Assembly: GCF_004118155.1 (NCBI RefSeq)
Contig: NZ_SAIQ01000001.1
Location: 434,001 to 498,000 of the forward strand
Source: Edaphocola flava
GTDB taxonomy: Bacteria; Bacteroidota; Bacteroidia; Chitinophagales; Chitinophagaceae
Direction: 5' to 3'
DNA length: 64,000 bases
How positions within the stretch are numbered: the first letter of the stretch is position 1; every line of letters starts with the position of its first letter. The position numbers and the translations under genes are program-made. Of this stretch, positions 1 to 9,681 are shown piece by piece. The notes under the pieces are model-generated. The model searched no databases, was not told where the DNA came from, and saw only the letters and a list, made by a program, of their open reading frames with translations.

Positions 1-1542
1 ATCATTGAATCCTTCCTCAAAAAGGAGTTCATCAAATACAGCCAGGCCAAGCGCAAAATCCGTTTTGTATTGCTGGTACCTAACATTTATGACTATGCAG
101 ATATACGTCATACGCAGCAGTTACTGCATATGATCTTCGCTGATTTTGCACAGCATGAATACAAAGACAAAATACTCGCATGGGAGATCCTGACCATCTC
201 GGAAAGTGATGCGTCCTTCCTGGGATATATTAATAAGAATGATGTACAGGTACGCAAAGACAGCGATTATATCATTGTTGATGCCGGTAAAGGTACTACC
301 GACTTTTCAGTGATCCGTACGGGCAAAGACAATCTGTTTAACATCAAACCTATTTACAGAAATGGCTTCGCCGGGGCTGGTAACATGATTACGTTTGCCA
401 TTTTTGAAACAGTACTGCACTACATTCGTGCCAATGCAGATAATGCTGCTGTAGCGTTCCGCTTTATTAAAGATCAGGTGTTACGCAACCTTACCGACAG
501 CAACCTGGAGGTAAAAAACAGGCTGTACAAAGAACTGGAACGACTGAAGTATAACTATATCGACAATAAAGCTTATGCCCTGAACCAATGGGTAAATGCC
601 AGATCGGGCGACTTTAATTTCCGTAACATTACCGAATCCGGATCGGACATTAATACCCTGATCGATCTCCTATCACAGATCGAAAACATCAGTGATTTCT
701 ATGGTTATGTAGAAGATACCAGCAAACTGATCGCCCAGCGCGTAGTGAGCAATCTGAAAATGATCAAGGATAATAAGGAAGACTTTAACTGCGGTGGCAT
801 CATCCTTACCGGTAGAGGATTCCTCTTTAAACCACTGGCAGAAGAGTTGCGTTCCAGCCTTACGGAACAACTACAGATCGCAGGTGGCTTAATACATATT
901 CTGAACGGTACGGAGCTGAAAGATGTTTGTATCAAAGGCGTATTCAACAATACTGTACGACTGAATACAGAGCGTATCGGCTACCCGATTCAGATCATTG
1001 TAGGCGCGAAGCAGGATGCAGCTCCGGCACAACAGGAGACTGAGGAAGAGAAGAAAAAAGTAAGCCTGGGCAATCGCCTGATCAACCTGTTCTTCAACGA
1101 ACTGAACGATATAGAAAATGCCAGGGCCGTACTGACAACTGATAAACCGATCACCTACGATACATTATACAAGAGCCAGATCCTGATCGGGGCTAAACGC
1201 TTTAAAGTATCCGGCAGCAGCTTGTATGACAATCCGGGACAATCCGTAGATGCCGACATCATATTCACACCACAGGGTTACCTGGTGCGCAAACTGGAGC
1301 ATAATACAGTAAAACAAATACTGCAATTATCCGAGATATTTGATCATGATAAGGTAGAAATGAATATGGTCGTACCATCTCTGTTTCCGAACTATATCGA
1401 TGAGCAATATATCTACAGTATTCGCCGGGACGATATCCGTAAGGCACCGATCCTGCCTCCGCCACCTTTCTCCGGAGGAGCAAGCCAGAACCCGGGATAC
1501 AATGCACCGGTAAACAAACCGAAAGGACCACAATATTTCTAA
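1..1542 (+). CDS. Hsp70/actin-fold ATPase-like protein, 5'-partial
   Basis: The reading frame is open from the first base of the window, so the true start lies upstream; 513 residues are visible. The Hsp70/actin layout is recognisable. A beta-strand VLLVPNIYD is followed by ISESDASFLGY (compare the INEPTAAALAY region of DnaK), then the phosphate-2-type motif DAGKGTTDF at bases 280-306, and the adenosine-type motif GGIILTGRG at bases 793-819. The C-terminus is a proline-rich tail. There is no signal peptide or membrane segment in the visible part, so it should be cytoplasmic. It is the first visible gene of a tight operon with a coiled-coil membrane protein and a SEDS/PBP-like fusion, which suggests a scaffold or energising role for an envelope complex. 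That role is inference. It is too divergent to be called DnaK, MreB or FtsA, and substrate-binding domains of true chaperones are not evident. Confidence 0.8.
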   Translation: MIESFLKKEFIKYSQAKRKIRFVLLVPNIYDYADIRHTQQLLHMIFADFAQHEYKDKILAWEILTISESDASFLGYINKNDVQVRKDSDYIIVDAGKGTTDFSVIRTGKDNLFNIKPIYRNGFAGAGNMITFAIFETVLHYIRANADNAAVAFRFIKDQVLRNLTDSNLEVKNRLYKELERLKYNYIDNKAYALNQWVNARSGDFNFRNITESGSDINTLIDLLSQIENISDFYGYVEDTSKLIAQRVVSNLKMIKDNKEDFNCGGIILTGRGFLFKPLAEELRSSLTEQLQIAGGLIHILNGTELKDVCIKGVFNNTVRLNTERIGYPIQIIVGAKQDAAPAQQETEEEKKKVSLGNRLINLFFNELNDIENARAVLTTDKPITYDTLYKSQILIGAKRFKVSGSSLYDNPGQSVDADIIFTPQGYLVRKLEHNTVKQILQLSEIFDHDKVEMNMVVPSLFPNYIDEQYIYSIRRDDIRKAPILPPPPFSGGASQNPGYNAPVNKPKGPQYF

Positions 1543-1568
1543 ATCTATAAGCCCTACATATCTTCATT

Positions 1569-2588
1569 ATGAAGCAAGCTATTTTAATATCAGGCATGAG
1601 CTGCATCAGCCTCTTCAGTTTCGCACAGAATATTGACGCGCAGAAAGGCAGCATGCAACTTCCCGGCTACACCGGCAGCGCCGCTGTTATCATCAGCAAC
1701 GATGTACTCAAAGTACAGAAGGATGAAAAAGTACAGGACTTTGCCATAAAACGTTCCGGAAAAACAATAGAGCTGGCCAATCCGCAGGATAGTACCGCGA
1801 TATATAATTTACTCCAAGTATCTTCTGCACAGTTAACTTCTGTGCTGAGTGATAATGCAGGAAGCAGCACCATCAATAAGATGCTGGATGTTGCCGGTAA
1901 AATGCCGGATGGCAAACTGCTCATCAGCCAGAACGGAACCGCGGCTTCTGCTACTGATACCGTCGAAGAAGAAGGGGCACAACCGGCCGCTGAAGTTGCC
2001 GAAACATCTACCTCCAATGCATGGTTATGGCCACTGGTAAGTGGTGTTATAGCCCTGATCATCGGTTTTATTGCAGGTAAAATGATGCGCCCTTCCACAC
2101 CGGTACCACAACATAATGACAATGTTGCACCAGCCGGCGCAGCCGATCCACTGGTCTTACAGCAATTACAGAAAGAGCTGACAGATACGCGAGATAAAAA
2201 CCGCCTGATCACAGAGAAGACACAAGCCCTCATCTCCGGAGATGAGCTCTATTACAACCAGGTATTTCAGAAAATCGTACTTCCGTTGCAGGAAGCCATC
2301 AACCAGGGCAACCAGGCTGAAATCATGCGTCAGCTCAATATTGCAGCGACGCACCTGTCCAGCATTACCCGTACCAAGATCCGTAAAAAACTTAATTATG
2401 ATGATGCCAATGTGCAGCTCATCACCGGCAATCCGACCTTTACCAATGAGTTCCCGGTTATAGGTCCGGATACCCCAATCGATAAAATACCGGCAAACAT
2501 CCGTGTACTGCGGGATATCCTGCAGCGCAATGGTGTGACCGGACTGGATGACAGTATCGTACTGGGTTATAAATTAAAGCATATCTAG
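1569..2588 (+). CDS. Type I single-pass membrane protein with cytoplasmic coiled coil
   Basis: 339 residues. A signal peptide (about residues 1-19, ending SFAQ) precedes an exported region of about 130 residues. An acidic, alanine-rich linker leads to one membrane helix at about 151-171 (WPLVSGVIALIIGFIAG). A cytoplasmic tail follows with a probable coiled coil around 196-225 (QLQKELTDTRDKNRLITEK) and a C-terminal globular part. I do not recognise the family. The topology would let it connect the periplasm with the cytoplasmic ATPase encoded just upstream, whose stop lies 26 bp before this ATG. Its own stop codon directly abuts the ATG of the large SEDS/PBP-like gene, so translation of the two is probably coupled. 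A linking role comparable to elongasome or divisome adaptors is inference from topology and position only. Confidence 0.75.
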   Translation: MKQAILISGMSCISLFSFAQNIDAQKGSMQLPGYTGSAAVIISNDVLKVQKDEKVQDFAIKRSGKTIELANPQDSTAIYNLLQVSSAQLTSVLSDNAGSSTINKMLDVAGKMPDGKLLISQNGTAASATDTVEEEGAQPAAEVAETSTSNAWLWPLVSGVIALIIGFIAGKMMRPSTPVPQHNDNVAPAGAADPLVLQQLQKELTDTRDKNRLITEKTQALISGDELYYNQVFQKIVLPLQEAINQGNQAEIMRQLNIAATHLSSITRTKIRKKLNYDDANVQLITGNPTFTNEFPVIGPDTPIDKIPANIRVLRDILQRNGVTGLDDSIVLGYKLKHI

Positions 2589-5500
2589 ATGAAGAAACTT
2601 TTGTTCTTTGGTATACCGGCTGCCGCGATTATCGGCCTCAATATTGCCTTTGGCAGCGTGCTGAGCTGGTTCCTGAGCCTTACCATTATTGCATGTCTGT
2701 TTTTCTATGTAGCCAAACTGGGACTGGAAAACATTATCAATACCCGGTTAAAGCAATATAAGCAGGGCGATGAACGCATCGGTAAAATGGTCGCGTTCAA
2801 TAATAAATGGAAAAGCGTACTGAATTTCGGTTTACTTACCCTTGTCTTTATGACAGGGGTATTTGCCGTATACTTTACCATGAACCCTTTGGGAGACCGC
2901 AGCTGGTTTACCAATAACGAGTACCATGGCTTAAGCAATACCGGTATTGCATTTGATAAAAAGCTGGATGTATTCCCCATCCTGCAGGACAGCACGAATC
3001 GTGATGCACGCATTACGATAGCAGCATCCGGTACAGATCAGGCCAGGGTGAGCTTCTCGGCATTCTATCAGCCGGTGATACAAGTTGGTGATGATGGAGA
3101 AAATCGCCTGCTCAATAACATTTTCACTGCAGACATTAAAGATCAGTTCAGCATCAGTAATGCACAGAACAAACTGAATGTTAGCATACAGGAGCAACAC
3201 TACAACATATTTAAACGCCTGTTCGGTGCACCGGAAAGTGAAACGGTGTATACCATAAGCCTGCAATGTAATGATGCAGAATTGCTGGAACAGTTTAATC
3301 TTACAGCGCCGTATACCGATAATATTACCATCAAAGATGCTCCGCTTAAAAAGGGGATGTCCATCTTCGACCTGTTCCTCGATAACCGCAACTTCAGCTC
3401 CGGCAAACCGGAGAGTTACCAGGTACTGGAATCTATATTGCTGCAAACCGGCAATACCTACCTACTGGTTAATCATTCAAAGGATGCGCAATCACTGAAA
3501 CTATTCCCGGACAGAAGCTTTTTTACCAACGGATACCAGTTACAGGTAGGCGGACAAACGATCAGCCCGAATATCAGCAACACAGCAACGATCGGCCTGG
3601 GAGAACAGTTCTACATCGGATTCAATAATAATAAAAAACTATTGCACCTGGGTAGTATTGCAGGTGCCGATTATGCCCTGGGCAACCAGAACAAACTGGC
3701 TATTGTATTTGACTATCCCAATACCTATATGCTCAAAAGCCCGGGTATCCAATCCAGGGGCGACAAGAATATTCGTTTCATTACTAATGATTTTGACCGC
3801 ATCATTACGGATAACTTAAAAGAAGGCTTCTATTTTACGACCTACAACCTGCGTGTGAGCGAGGCTATTGATGGTAATATAGACTATGTGACCGGATCGC
3901 CCAATACCCCGCTGGCCCTTGCCGTAACGGACAATAACCGTAATGGTAAACACCAGGATGTAACCCAGCAGAAATTTAGTCTGAGTAGCGAAGACCATAG
4001 TGTGCATTATCTGTTTGATGTCAGGGACTTTTCTAAAAACGGATTCAGCCCGGACAATACAGTGCTGTACCTGGGCATTATCTATATCGCCTTTGTATTG
4101 CTTACGGTCTTCTTCCCCGGCAAGAAAATAGACCGCCTGGAGCCGATCATCCTTTCGGTGATCTTTGCACTGACAGCCTTACGTTTTATACTGTACTGGC
4201 GTGTAGCCACCTTCCCTCCGCTGGAGAATATTACCAAATACGAGCTGGAAAATACGCTGATCAATTTCGATTTCAACCTCGGATTTATACTGCCCGTACC
4301 GCTTACCCTGATCTGGATCTTGTTGTTTGTCCTGCTCATTATTATTTACAGAGCAGTACTGAACCGTAAAGGAGATTTTGAACTGGATCGTTTTCTGAAG
4401 CTGAATACAGGCAACATGGCCGGTATCAACAAGACCTATGCAATATTCATCGCGGCCTGTCTTGTACTCTTTATGCTCAACAAGAAGGTGATGCATATAG
4501 AGATCTTTACCCGTATTATTTCTATTCTGGTGCCACTGCTGGGCTATTGGTATTTTTCCAAGATCAGCAATCGCCGGTTCGAGTATAAGCCACTGGATAT
4601 ACTGGGTGAAAAATCCAAACTGAAAATACAGGCTAAGGCTTATTTCTATTATCTTTTCAATAATCCGACCTTCATCATTACTGCACTGACCATCCTGTTC
4701 TTTGCTGTTTGTGACCGCGGATTTGCCATCCTGTTTACCCTTTTCATCCTGCTGAAGAATATCTTCATCAACTTCCTGAAAAAGCCGCTGGATCGCAGCA
4801 ACAACAGCATCAAACGGATGCTGTATAAACCGAACAACTATTGGATATACGGTATCACAGCGCTGATTGTATACCTGACTACCCTATCGTTCAAATCGCT
4901 GTTCTACTACCTGCTGACGTACAAATTGTTCGTCATACTGGCCGTACTCGTATTCGTAGCATTGATCATTTATGTGCTGTATCCGAAAGACAGTAAAGTA
5001 CTGAAGATTACATTAGGTGTAACCGCATTGTGGATCATCCTGATCAGTATACCATACACCCGTGCAAGAGTAGATCATCAGTTGAATGATGTGGTGAAAC
5101 ACGTGCAGTACCGCGCTTCTATCATTCACCAGCCAATCAGTCAGCTGATGCAGGAGAATGAATATACCTCGTTCAAAACAAGGAAGATCATTGAAACCGC
5201 CGAGAACCAATGGTTCATCAACTCCTATATCAGCAAACCATATGATGAGCATTATACCATCAACCTGCGCCCGCACTCCCGTGTGGGGGTAGACTATCCT
5301 ACGCAGACGCGTGATGTGGTAATAGCCCGTTATGTGATTAGTGAGCTGGGCGATTTTGTTATGTACCTGATCCTGTTCCTGATCTTATTGCCTATGATCC
5401 TGTACCTGATCTCGTACAAGGTACAACTGTTGCCATCCGATCCGTCCAAACCGAGAGACCTGGGCAGCTATGCGGGCTTAATACCGCTGATCCTGCTCTT

Positions 5501-8075
5501 TACCATTGCCTTGTTTGTATGGCTGACGGCCACCAACCGTTTTGTATTCTTCGGTCAGGACTTTCCGTTCCTGAGCCTTACCAGCCGTGTATCGGTTATA
5601 TTACCTTTATTACTGCTGGGCTTAACACTGGTACAGGCACCTACACAACAGCACTCATTCAACATCAACCTGCAGGGCAATGCGATTAAATATGCTTTCT
5701 TCGTAGCGCTGATTGCAGCATTTGCCTTAACTACGGTACAGAGAAATGAACTGAATAATAAAAACTTCTCCATCACCCTGGACAAAACCCAGAAGCATAT
5801 AGATGTGGACCTGAACGGGCTGCTGGCCACTATACAGGACAGTCTCGACAGTAAAAGAGTGAAGTATAATTACACCCAGCTGATCGGCATCCTGGGCAAG
5901 GATGATCGCTTTGCACACCTGAAAAACGATGTAGTCGGAGATCCTTACACGCGCAGTATCTTCAATAACCTGATAGACAAACCGTCTACAGCATTTGAAC
6001 TGAATAATCCGTTGTTTATCATTTACGACAATGAACGCTACAATGCCGTGTACAATAAGAATATGTACCTCGAACTGCCTCCGGTAGAAAGTCGTATGAT
6101 ATGGAACGGAAATGTAAGCGAGTCTTTATTCTTTAATGATGTATCTACCGCATTGGTGAGCTATAATAACAGCGCCAAAAATGTGCTGTTGCCTTATTTC
6201 ATTAATGATCCGTCCAGCAGCATACAGTTTGCCTTAATGCCGGGCAACTGGTTTGCAGGCAACAACCCGGAGAATGTAGGCATCATTAATGTAAACAATA
6301 GCAGCAAGGGCCAGGCACATATTTTTGTATATAAAAATGTACAGAAGAATATTGAGCAGAATGCTACTTCATTTGTCAGCACACTGAACAATGAAGATCA
6401 GGCAACCATCTTCAATCAGGACCAGTCCTTTACCCTGGGCTTCCGCAACTCCGGCAACCGCTATGCATTAAATAAATGGATCAACGGAGAATATAAGATT
6501 GTGTACCCGCTGAAAGAAAATAACTTCTGGATATACAACTTTGCCAATGCCCTGAAAACCGCTTACAGTAACGAGAAAGAGCTGAATAAGGAAGTACGCA
6601 TTACCCTGGATTATGCATTATCAAAAGATGTGCAAAACGACATTAATGCAGTCAGCAAACAGATTGTTGATAAAAACAAGAAATACAACTTTAGTGTTAT
6701 CGCCACCGATGGTGACGGAAACGTGCGCCTGATGGCAGACTACGTAACCAATCGTAATGTGCTGGATCCGAACAATGATGCTGCTATTTATGCCCTGCAA
6801 AGACAGCAGTTCTTCTTCAGCAATGCAAAAAATGAAAGGGACCAGTGGGGTAATCGCAACCTGCTCAACCTGTTCCTCGGACCAGGCTCCTCCATCAAAC
6901 CACTGACGACCAGCCTCATCGCATCGCAGGTAAATGCAGGATGGGAAAACCTGGTATTGCATCCTGCCGGCATACCGGAGATCAATACTTATGCTGGTCT
7001 GAAACTGGTGAAACCATGGAAAAATGATGACCACTATTACGGTGATGTAGGCCTGACCAAGTTCCTGGAATTTTCCAGTAACTATTACCAATCGGTAATG
7101 ATGTTCCTGGGTTCGTATAGCAAAGAAGATTACTTTAAAGATAACCGTTACAGCCTGGAAAATGTGCTGAGTAAGGGTGCAGGCGCCAATAACACCTTTC
7201 CGAATTTATCTTTTAAAGGATCAAATTATTACCTGCCTAACTTTAATGCCCGCAAAGGCAACTGGCCGGCTACGGATAAGGGTAAAACGCATAAAAGCTA
7301 CTTTGGCAATGAGAACTCACTCATCGCTACGGGCTTTGAGCAGAATGCCAGCCTGCGTACCAAAGACAAGGACAAAAATGATTTCCAGGTGACGAGTATC
7401 GACAGGGTTAATTATGTAGACTCTGCCCTGTATAATGTACTGGACCGCAACCGCAGCGGTGGTTACTTATGGAGCTTCCCTGAGCAATCGTATTATCTGC
7501 AGTCAGAACGGGCATTCAACGAGATACAGCAGAACTTTAACCTGGGGTTGAAAACAGCCACCCTGGGTGGTTATCCATATCGCATCACACCATTTATGAT
7601 GTTGCAGATGTATATGTCTATGGCCAGCCAGAACCGCAATTTCCGCATGAGTGTGACGCGACAAGCAATGCCAGTTAAGAACTGGCAGGTAGACTCCAGC
7701 TGGAGAGGAGATGGCAATTTCCGCACCTTTATGGCCTACAATATTATGCAGGGAATGAGCGATGTGATCAATGGTGCAAATGGTACCGGTAAGCGTTTAT
7801 CAGGCCTTAAAGCGAAGTACAGTAATTACTTCTTCTATGCCAAAACGGGAACGATCAACGAGCAGACCTCGAAAGGAAAAAGCTCCAGGAGACTGATCGT
7901 TATTGTAGCAGACAAAGATCTGACCAGTGCGGCAAACATAGGACAGGCAAGACTATACGGATGGTATTTCACCGTAGACCATACAGGCGATTTTGACTGG
8001 GATCTGGTTAATCGTATCATCAGTCAATCTGTAGAATCACAATCATTCAAATACTATTTTAATAAAAAAGCATGA
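2589..8075 (+). CDS. Giant SEDS-like / class B PBP transpeptidase fusion (candidate bifunctional peptidoglycan synthase)
   Basis: 1828 residues. Helices at the N-terminus and at about 76-95 precede an exported, probably beta-rich domain (about 96-490). Roughly ten or more further helices span about 492-1052. Late in this region GQDFPFLSLTS (989-999) resembles the FtsW/RodA PLPFVSYGGSS motif, and DVVIARYVISELG (909-921) resembles their DFIFAVIGEELG motif, which carries the proposed catalytic Asp. The rest (about 1055-1828) is extracytoplasmic. A pedestal-like region is followed by a class B transpeptidase domain from about 1336 with PG-SSIK-P (catalytic Ser1434, Lys1437), SSN (1496-1498) and KTGT (1752-1755). 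The spacing is normal for penicillin-binding proteins, so the transpeptidase looks active. The SEDS assignment is weaker because the family is recognised only through short motifs and topology. If correct, one polypeptide would polymerise and crosslink glycan, jobs usually split between FtsW/RodA and PBP2/PBP3. The start abuts the previous stop, and the end overlaps the next gene by ATGA. Confidence 0.85.
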   Translation: MKKLLFFGIPAAAIIGLNIAFGSVLSWFLSLTIIACLFFYVAKLGLENIINTRLKQYKQGDERIGKMVAFNNKWKSVLNFGLLTLVFMTGVFAVYFTMNPLGDRSWFTNNEYHGLSNTGIAFDKKLDVFPILQDSTNRDARITIAASGTDQARVSFSAFYQPVIQVGDDGENRLLNNIFTADIKDQFSISNAQNKLNVSIQEQHYNIFKRLFGAPESETVYTISLQCNDAELLEQFNLTAPYTDNITIKDAPLKKGMSIFDLFLDNRNFSSGKPESYQVLESILLQTGNTYLLVNHSKDAQSLKLFPDRSFFTNGYQLQVGGQTISPNISNTATIGLGEQFYIGFNNNKKLLHLGSIAGADYALGNQNKLAIVFDYPNTYMLKSPGIQSRGDKNIRFITNDFDRIITDNLKEGFYFTTYNLRVSEAIDGNIDYVTGSPNTPLALAVTDNNRNGKHQDVTQQKFSLSSEDHSVHYLFDVRDFSKNGFSPDNTVLYLGIIYIAFVLLTVFFPGKKIDRLEPIILSVIFALTALRFILYWRVATFPPLENITKYELENTLINFDFNLGFILPVPLTLIWILLFVLLIIIYRAVLNRKGDFELDRFLKLNTGNMAGINKTYAIFIAACLVLFMLNKKVMHIEIFTRIISILVPLLGYWYFSKISNRRFEYKPLDILGEKSKLKIQAKAYFYYLFNNPTFIITALTILFFAVCDRGFAILFTLFILLKNIFINFLKKPLDRSNNSIKRMLYKPNNYWIYGITALIVYLTTLSFKSLFYYLLTYKLFVILAVLVFVALIIYVLYPKDSKVLKITLGVTALWIILISIPYTRARVDHQLNDVVKHVQYRASIIHQPISQLMQENEYTSFKTRKIIETAENQWFINSYISKPYDEHYTINLRPHSRVGVDYPTQTRDVVIARYVISELGDFVMYLILFLILLPMILYLISYKVQLLPSDPSKPRDLGSYAGLIPLILLFTIALFVWLTATNRFVFFGQDFPFLSLTSRVSVILPLLLLGLTLVQAPTQQHSFNINLQGNAIKYAFFVALIAAFALTTVQRNELNNKNFSITLDKTQKHIDVDLNGLLATIQDSLDSKRVKYNYTQLIGILGKDDRFAHLKNDVVGDPYTRSIFNNLIDKPSTAFELNNPLFIIYDNERYNAVYNKNMYLELPPVESRMIWNGNVSESLFFNDVSTALVSYNNSAKNVLLPYFINDPSSSIQFALMPGNWFAGNNPENVGIINVNNSSKGQAHIFVYKNVQKNIEQNATSFVSTLNNEDQATIFNQDQSFTLGFRNSGNRYALNKWINGEYKIVYPLKENNFWIYNFANALKTAYSNEKELNKEVRITLDYALSKDVQNDINAVSKQIVDKNKKYNFSVIATDGDGNVRLMADYVTNRNVLDPNNDAAIYALQRQQFFFSNAKNERDQWGNRNLLNLFLGPGSSIKPLTTSLIASQVNAGWENLVLHPAGIPEINTYAGLKLVKPWKNDDHYYGDVGLTKFLEFSSNYYQSVMMFLGSYSKEDYFKDNRYSLENVLSKGAGANNTFPNLSFKGSNYYLPNFNARKGNWPATDKGKTHKSYFGNENSLIATGFEQNASLRTKDKDKNDFQVTSIDRVNYVDSALYNVLDRNRSGGYLWSFPEQSYYLQSERAFNEIQQNFNLGLKTATLGGYPYRITPFMMLQMYMSMASQNRNFRMSVTRQAMPVKNWQVDSSWRGDGNFRTFMAYNIMQGMSDVINGANGTGKRLSGLKAKYSNYFFYAKTGTINEQTSKGKSSRRLIVIVADKDLTSAANIGQARLYGWYFTVDHTGDFDWDLVNRIISQSVESQSFKYYFNKKA

Positions 8076-8521
8076 GATCAACACCCATAAAGATCATATT
8101 GATTATCCTGTCAATAGTTCTGACGATAGGCCTGGTTTCCTGGCTTAAATTAAGTATTAAAAATGCGGCACCCGATAAAGAAAGGGTTACGGTCCGGGAC
8201 GATGCATTTGGCCCGGAGCATTACAATTGGATAAAAACCGATACCTTCGTGCGCCTTGTCCAGACTGCATATCAGCCTAATATTAAGACTGAAGTAGTAG
8301 ACAGCCAGCTCCTGGTTACCCTTAGCGGGGCCAATGAGATTACCCGGGATTTCTATAACGGTAATGCTGCACTATTGAAATATGACCTGAACCAGTTCGG
8401 GTTTAAAATCACTTACGACAAGAACAACAATACCGTGTATGCGACATTTAAAATAAAGAATAATGCCATACCGGTACCTAATGACATCCTTATTAAGATT
8501 GTAGACAAAAACAACAAGTAA
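8072..8521 (+). CDS. Small bitopic membrane protein of the SEDS/PBP-like operon
   Basis: 149 residues. One N-terminal membrane helix at about 6-28 (IILIILSIVLTIGLVSWL) is followed by a 120-residue domain that should lie outside the cytoplasm. No cleavage site is obvious, so it probably stays anchored. The start overlaps the stop of the upstream giant gene by four bases (ATGA), a layout typical of translational coupling, and the next gene begins 10 bp after its stop. I do not recognise the domain. Its small size and topology recall FtsL/FtsB-type accessory subunits of SEDS-bPBP pairs, but no leucine zipper is evident, so that comparison is positional only. Confidence 0.75.
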   Translation: MRSTPIKIILIILSIVLTIGLVSWLKLSIKNAAPDKERVTVRDDAFGPEHYNWIKTDTFVRLVQTAYQPNIKTEVVDSQLLVTLSGANEITRDFYNGNAALLKYDLNQFGFKITYDKNNNTVYATFKIKNNAIPVPNDILIKIVDKNNK

Positions 8522-8531
8522 CCTAAAGCAC

Positions 8532-9665
8532 ATGCAGATCAACAGCAGCAACATCAACGCATTTATCAAATACCTGTACCAAAGAAGATTGTCTCAGGAG
8601 GCCAGTGAAGAAGTATTGCAGAGCTGGGCAGGATTGAATGATGCAGAAATACAGCAATACCTGAAAGAGATGTTTCTCTCCTGGAATTATACCGGGGAGG
8701 ATATACACAGGGAGATACAGGAGTTCTATGCACAGCAGGGTACGCAACCTGCAGGAGCAAAGGTACAGCCGGTGCAGGATATGCCTCAGCAACGCCAGCC
8801 CCCCCTGAGCCGTCCGGCTCCGGTGAGTGTAAAACAAAAACGCAGCAAATCCTGGATCGCACTGCTGTTTCTACCCATACTCGCTATTGTCGTATACGTA
8901 CTGTATCAGTATAAGCAATTCAAAAGCCTGCATTATGTATATGTCACTACAGACAATGTAACGATACGCGACATCGAGGGTAAACCGATCGGTCGTATGG
9001 ACATATACCCTACTGCCAATTCGGTATCTTATCTGCGTACAACAGATGCTAAACTATACCAGGTAAAGGTGAATGATAAAATGTATGCCAGCCGCCGTGT
9101 GGTGTTTGACAGTACCAGTTTCAGCGATTACCTGCTCAACAAACCGGAGGCTTTTGGTTATGTCAATGAGAATTATGTGATCGAAGACAAGGATAATTTT
9201 CTGGTGTACCGCAATGTATTCCGCGAGATCAATAATGTAAAAAATGAAAGCACTACCCTTACCTCTCCATTCCGTAAGGTAATTGTTGGCAGCATCAAAC
9301 AGCAGCCTGCCCTGCAGAAACTGTATATCGTCAATACATGTAGCAATGGCAACAAGGCTTACTCCTCCATGATCAAACAGACCCTGAAGGATAATGTATA
9401 TGGTGTAGTGGCGCAGCTTTCTGACGGTGGGTATTATGTGTTTTACGGTAATCCGGAAACGAATAGCTATGAAGCGCCGAAACCGCTTAAGTATAAGACA
9501 GCATACACAGAGAGCTATACCGATCTTAAAAATGACAATACCTTATTTAAGCTCGTGAACGGAACCTATTTTTTATTTAATTGTGACGGTTCTGCCAAAG
9601 AATATTATACTAAATTTGACAACTCAGGTAGAATCGAATACCTGAAATATGCTTTAGAACCTTAA
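8532..9665 (+). CDS. Bitopic protein with N-terminal SW-GLND helical domain, paralogue of next gene
   Basis: 377 residues. An N-terminal domain of about 65 residues (INAFIKYLYQRRL, then LQSWAGLNDAEI) is followed by a Q/P-rich linker and one membrane helix at about 107-125 after a KQKRSKS stretch. The basic residues before the helix predict a cytoplasmic N-terminus and an extracytoplasmic C-terminus of about 250 residues. The N-terminal domain clearly matches that of the next gene (shared pattern SNI-A-I-LYQ, QEA, SW-GLND-E), while the exported domains differ. This points to a tandem duplication with swapped or diverged outer domains. Family and function are unknown. It probably brings an outer domain to the same inner partner as its neighbour. 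Confidence 0.75.
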   Translation: MQINSSNINAFIKYLYQRRLSQEASEEVLQSWAGLNDAEIQQYLKEMFLSWNYTGEDIHREIQEFYAQQGTQPAGAKVQPVQDMPQQRQPPLSRPAPVSVKQKRSKSWIALLFLPILAIVVYVLYQYKQFKSLHYVYVTTDNVTIRDIEGKPIGRMDIYPTANSVSYLRTTDAKLYQVKVNDKMYASRRVVFDSTSFSDYLLNKPEAFGYVNENYVIEDKDNFLVYRNVFREINNVKNESTTLTSPFRKVIVGSIKQQPALQKLYIVNTCSNGNKAYSSMIKQTLKDNVYGVVAQLSDGGYYVFYGNPETNSYEAPKPLKYKTAYTESYTDLKNDNTLFKLVNGTYFLFNCDGSAKEYYTKFDNSGRIEYLKYALEP

Positions 9666-9681
9666 AGAAAAAAAACAAACA

